Assembly: GCF_002964605.1 (NCBI RefSeq)
Contig: NZ_PQDH01000009.1
Location: forward strand, 181,231-245,230
DNA length: 64,000 nt
Source of the DNA: Vallitalea okinawensis
Lineage (GTDB): Bacteria; Bacillota; Clostridia; Lachnospirales; PQDH01
Direction: 5' to 3'
Positions 62,725 to 64,000 of this stretch are shown piece after piece. Both the position numbers and the translations under genes were made by a program. Below the pieces are notes generated by a model that was not told the DNA's origin, did no database searches, and saw only the letters and a list, made by a program, of their open reading frames with translations. Every line of letters starts with the position of its first letter. The stretch's first letter is position 1.

Positions 62725-63901
62725 AATTATATTCACCCCACAATTCCTCAAGTTGAGTAACATTTCTATCCCATGAATATTCTCTTTGTATAAGTTTATA
62801 TCCATTATTTTTCATCTGATAAAGTAGTTTATCATTATTTTCAAGTAACTTAAAGCAGTTAACAAATTCATCAACTGTATTAGCAATTAAAATATTCTCC
62901 TTATGCTTCAATCCTTTAATTCCAGTTAGACATTGATCAGTAGTAATACAAGGTATTTGAGCCGCTAAAGCCTCAAGAACTTTATTCTGCATTCCTGTGG
63001 CTTCAAAAATTGGATAAATAGCAATATCTGCTATAGCTAAGTATTGCTCAATTTTATCTACATATCCAGTGATAATTATATCACTATTTTTTAATATTTG
63101 AATCTCTTTTGAAACCTGTCCTCCAACTAAAAATAGTCTTATTCTCCTATTTAACTTTGGCATTATTTCATTAACTAAAAACTTTATTGCTTTAATATTT
63201 GGAAAATATGACATATTACCTTGAAAAATTATATTAGTGTAATTATTTGATACTTCTTTATCTCTATATTTTTGTTTACATTCGTGTAAAAAATTATAAT
63301 CCAAATTAACTCCTATTGGATTAACAATTATGTTTTCATTTAGTAAATATTTTTTATCTCTTTCTGCCACTATAGTTTTAATATCATACTTATTAAGCAC
63401 TTTATTTTCATATTTTTTTAATAATAAATACTCTGTATGCCATAACAATTTTAAGATATTCTTACATTTATCTCTTCTTAGACGCATATTAAGAGAATAT
63501 GCATCAACCAGGGTAATAGATTTTTTAGTTTTCTTATCAATAAAATATTCTGCCATTCTAAATGAAAGTACGTGCACAATATCAGGTTTAATTTCATTAT
63601 ATAACTTATCAATTATATCTCTAATTTTTTTCATATAAAACATGTTTGCTTGAATACTTTTACCATTATAAAAGACTTTTAATGAGGAAATGATCTTAGA
63701 TAACTTGTTAGAATTAAATAAGTATATCTCCTCACAATATTTGGACATTTCTTTATCAAGTTCATTCAACTGATTTTCATAAAAAGAAACTAAGTAAACT
63801 TTATGTCGTTTACTTAGCTCTTTTATTTGATTATAGGAGATTAGCTGATCTCCTTTAATGTAAGGATAAGGTTGTCTAGCTGTAAGATATAATATTTTCA
63901 C
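62708..63901 (-). CDS. GT4-family glycosyltransferase, second
   Basis: A 397-residue glycosyltransferase starting at GTG 63901 (MKILYLTARQPYPYIKGDQLISYNQI), with AGGTGAT just before. N-terminal acceptor domain, C-terminal nucleotide-sugar domain with NIIFQGNMSYFPNIKAIKFL, IIITGYVDKIEQYLAIADIAIYP and GMQNKVLEALAAQIPCITT, the E-x7-E-type donor site. It resembles the glycosyltransferases of EpsH/PEP-CTERM-type polysaccharide clusters. Its 3-prime end overlaps the next gene, showing co-transcription. Confidence 0.85.
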   Translation of the reverse strand: MKILYLTARQPYPYIKGDQLISYNQIKELSKRHKVYLVSFYENQLNELDKEMSKYCEEIYLFNSNKLSKIISSLKVFYNGKSIQANMFYMKKIRDIIDKLYNEIKPDIVHVLSFRMAEYFIDKKTKKSITLVDAYSLNMRLRRDKCKNILKLLWHTEYLLLKKYENKVLNKYDIKTIVAERDKKYLLNENIIVNPIGVNLDYNFLHECKQKYRDKEVSNNYTNIIFQGNMSYFPNIKAIKFLVNEIMPKLNRRIRLFLVGGQVSKEIQILKNSDIIITGYVDKIEQYLAIADIAIYPIFEATGMQNKVLEALAAQIPCITTDQCLTGIKGLKHKENILIANTVDEFVNCFKLLENNDKLLYQMKNNGYKLIQREYSWDRNVTQLEELWGEYNYENGN

Positions 63902-63925
63902 ATAATCACCTATTTATCAAAATAA

Positions 63926-64000
63926 TTAGTACAATATCTCAATATTATCAACTAAAATACTCAAACTTCTTGAATCTTCATTGATCTGTAATTCTTGAGG
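63926..64000 (-). CDS. C-terminal end of an upstream gene (partial)
   Basis: The 75 nt before the window end form one open frame reading PQELQINEDSRSLSILVDNI and ending EILY-stop, 24 nt before the next start codon. Its direction and spacing fit another gene of the polysaccharide cluster. Too short to identify. Confidence 0.4.
   Translation of the reverse strand, partial: PQELQINEDSRSLSILVDNIEILY

Overview
The window is low-GC DNA with clostridial features: four-subunit pyruvate:ferredoxin oxidoreductase, a BofA-like sporulation gene, an SLH-anchored subtilase, strong GGAGG ribosome binding sites and consensus sigma-A promoters. It probably comes from a spore-forming Clostridia member; genus is not decidable from sequence alone.

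Layout. (1) 1-5.5 kb, minus strand: a galactose (Leloir) operon behind a LacI-family repressor, in the order repressor, galK, TSUP permease, methyltransferase, galE, galT (cut by the window edge). The repressor promoter carries two matching palindromic operators. (2) 5.55-41.26 kb, minus strand: a phage-tail element of about 35.7 kb with no integrase, terminase, portal, capsid or replication gene. It holds regulators (a DGQHR/DndB-like protein, an inactive tyrosine-recombinase-fold protein like the MrpR repressor, a small LexA-controlled ORF, an HTH plus zinc-ribbon protein), a non-contractile tail module (tube, probable chaperone, tape measure, distal tail protein, tail-associated protein), two tandem receptor-binding fibre cassettes, two holin-like proteins and an amidase. 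This is the layout expected of an F-type tailocin (headless tail particle). (3) 41.3-64 kb: housekeeping genes: asnB, murG, HIT protein, a sensorless histidine kinase, flavodoxin-SCP2 protein, rhomboid protease, a probable unannotated small RNA, porGDAB, bofA-like gene, a large S8 protease, a DUF2508 gene, and the start of an exopolysaccharide cluster (WcaJ-type initiating transferase, two GT4 glycosyltransferases).

The most unusual system lies at 22.0-26.65 kb, inserted between the tail-tip gene and the fibres: a SPASM radical SAM enzyme, a 464-residue protein with about 80 cysteines in 22 C-x-C-x-x-R/K units, a second radical SAM enzyme and a C39/papain-like cysteine protease. It looks like a RiPP-type maturation cassette acting on a giant Cys-rich repeat protein, built into a tail particle. 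It has its own predicted promoter, and a 16-bp sequence found seven times only in this element covers the start point. The same 16-mer abuts the promoters of the regulators. A LexA box on the small-ORF promoter suggests SOS induction, so the proposed scheme is DNA damage, then release of LexA and MrpR-like repression, then tail particle production with a modified Cys-rich component, then lysis. The gene calls are read from sequence; the scheme is inference.
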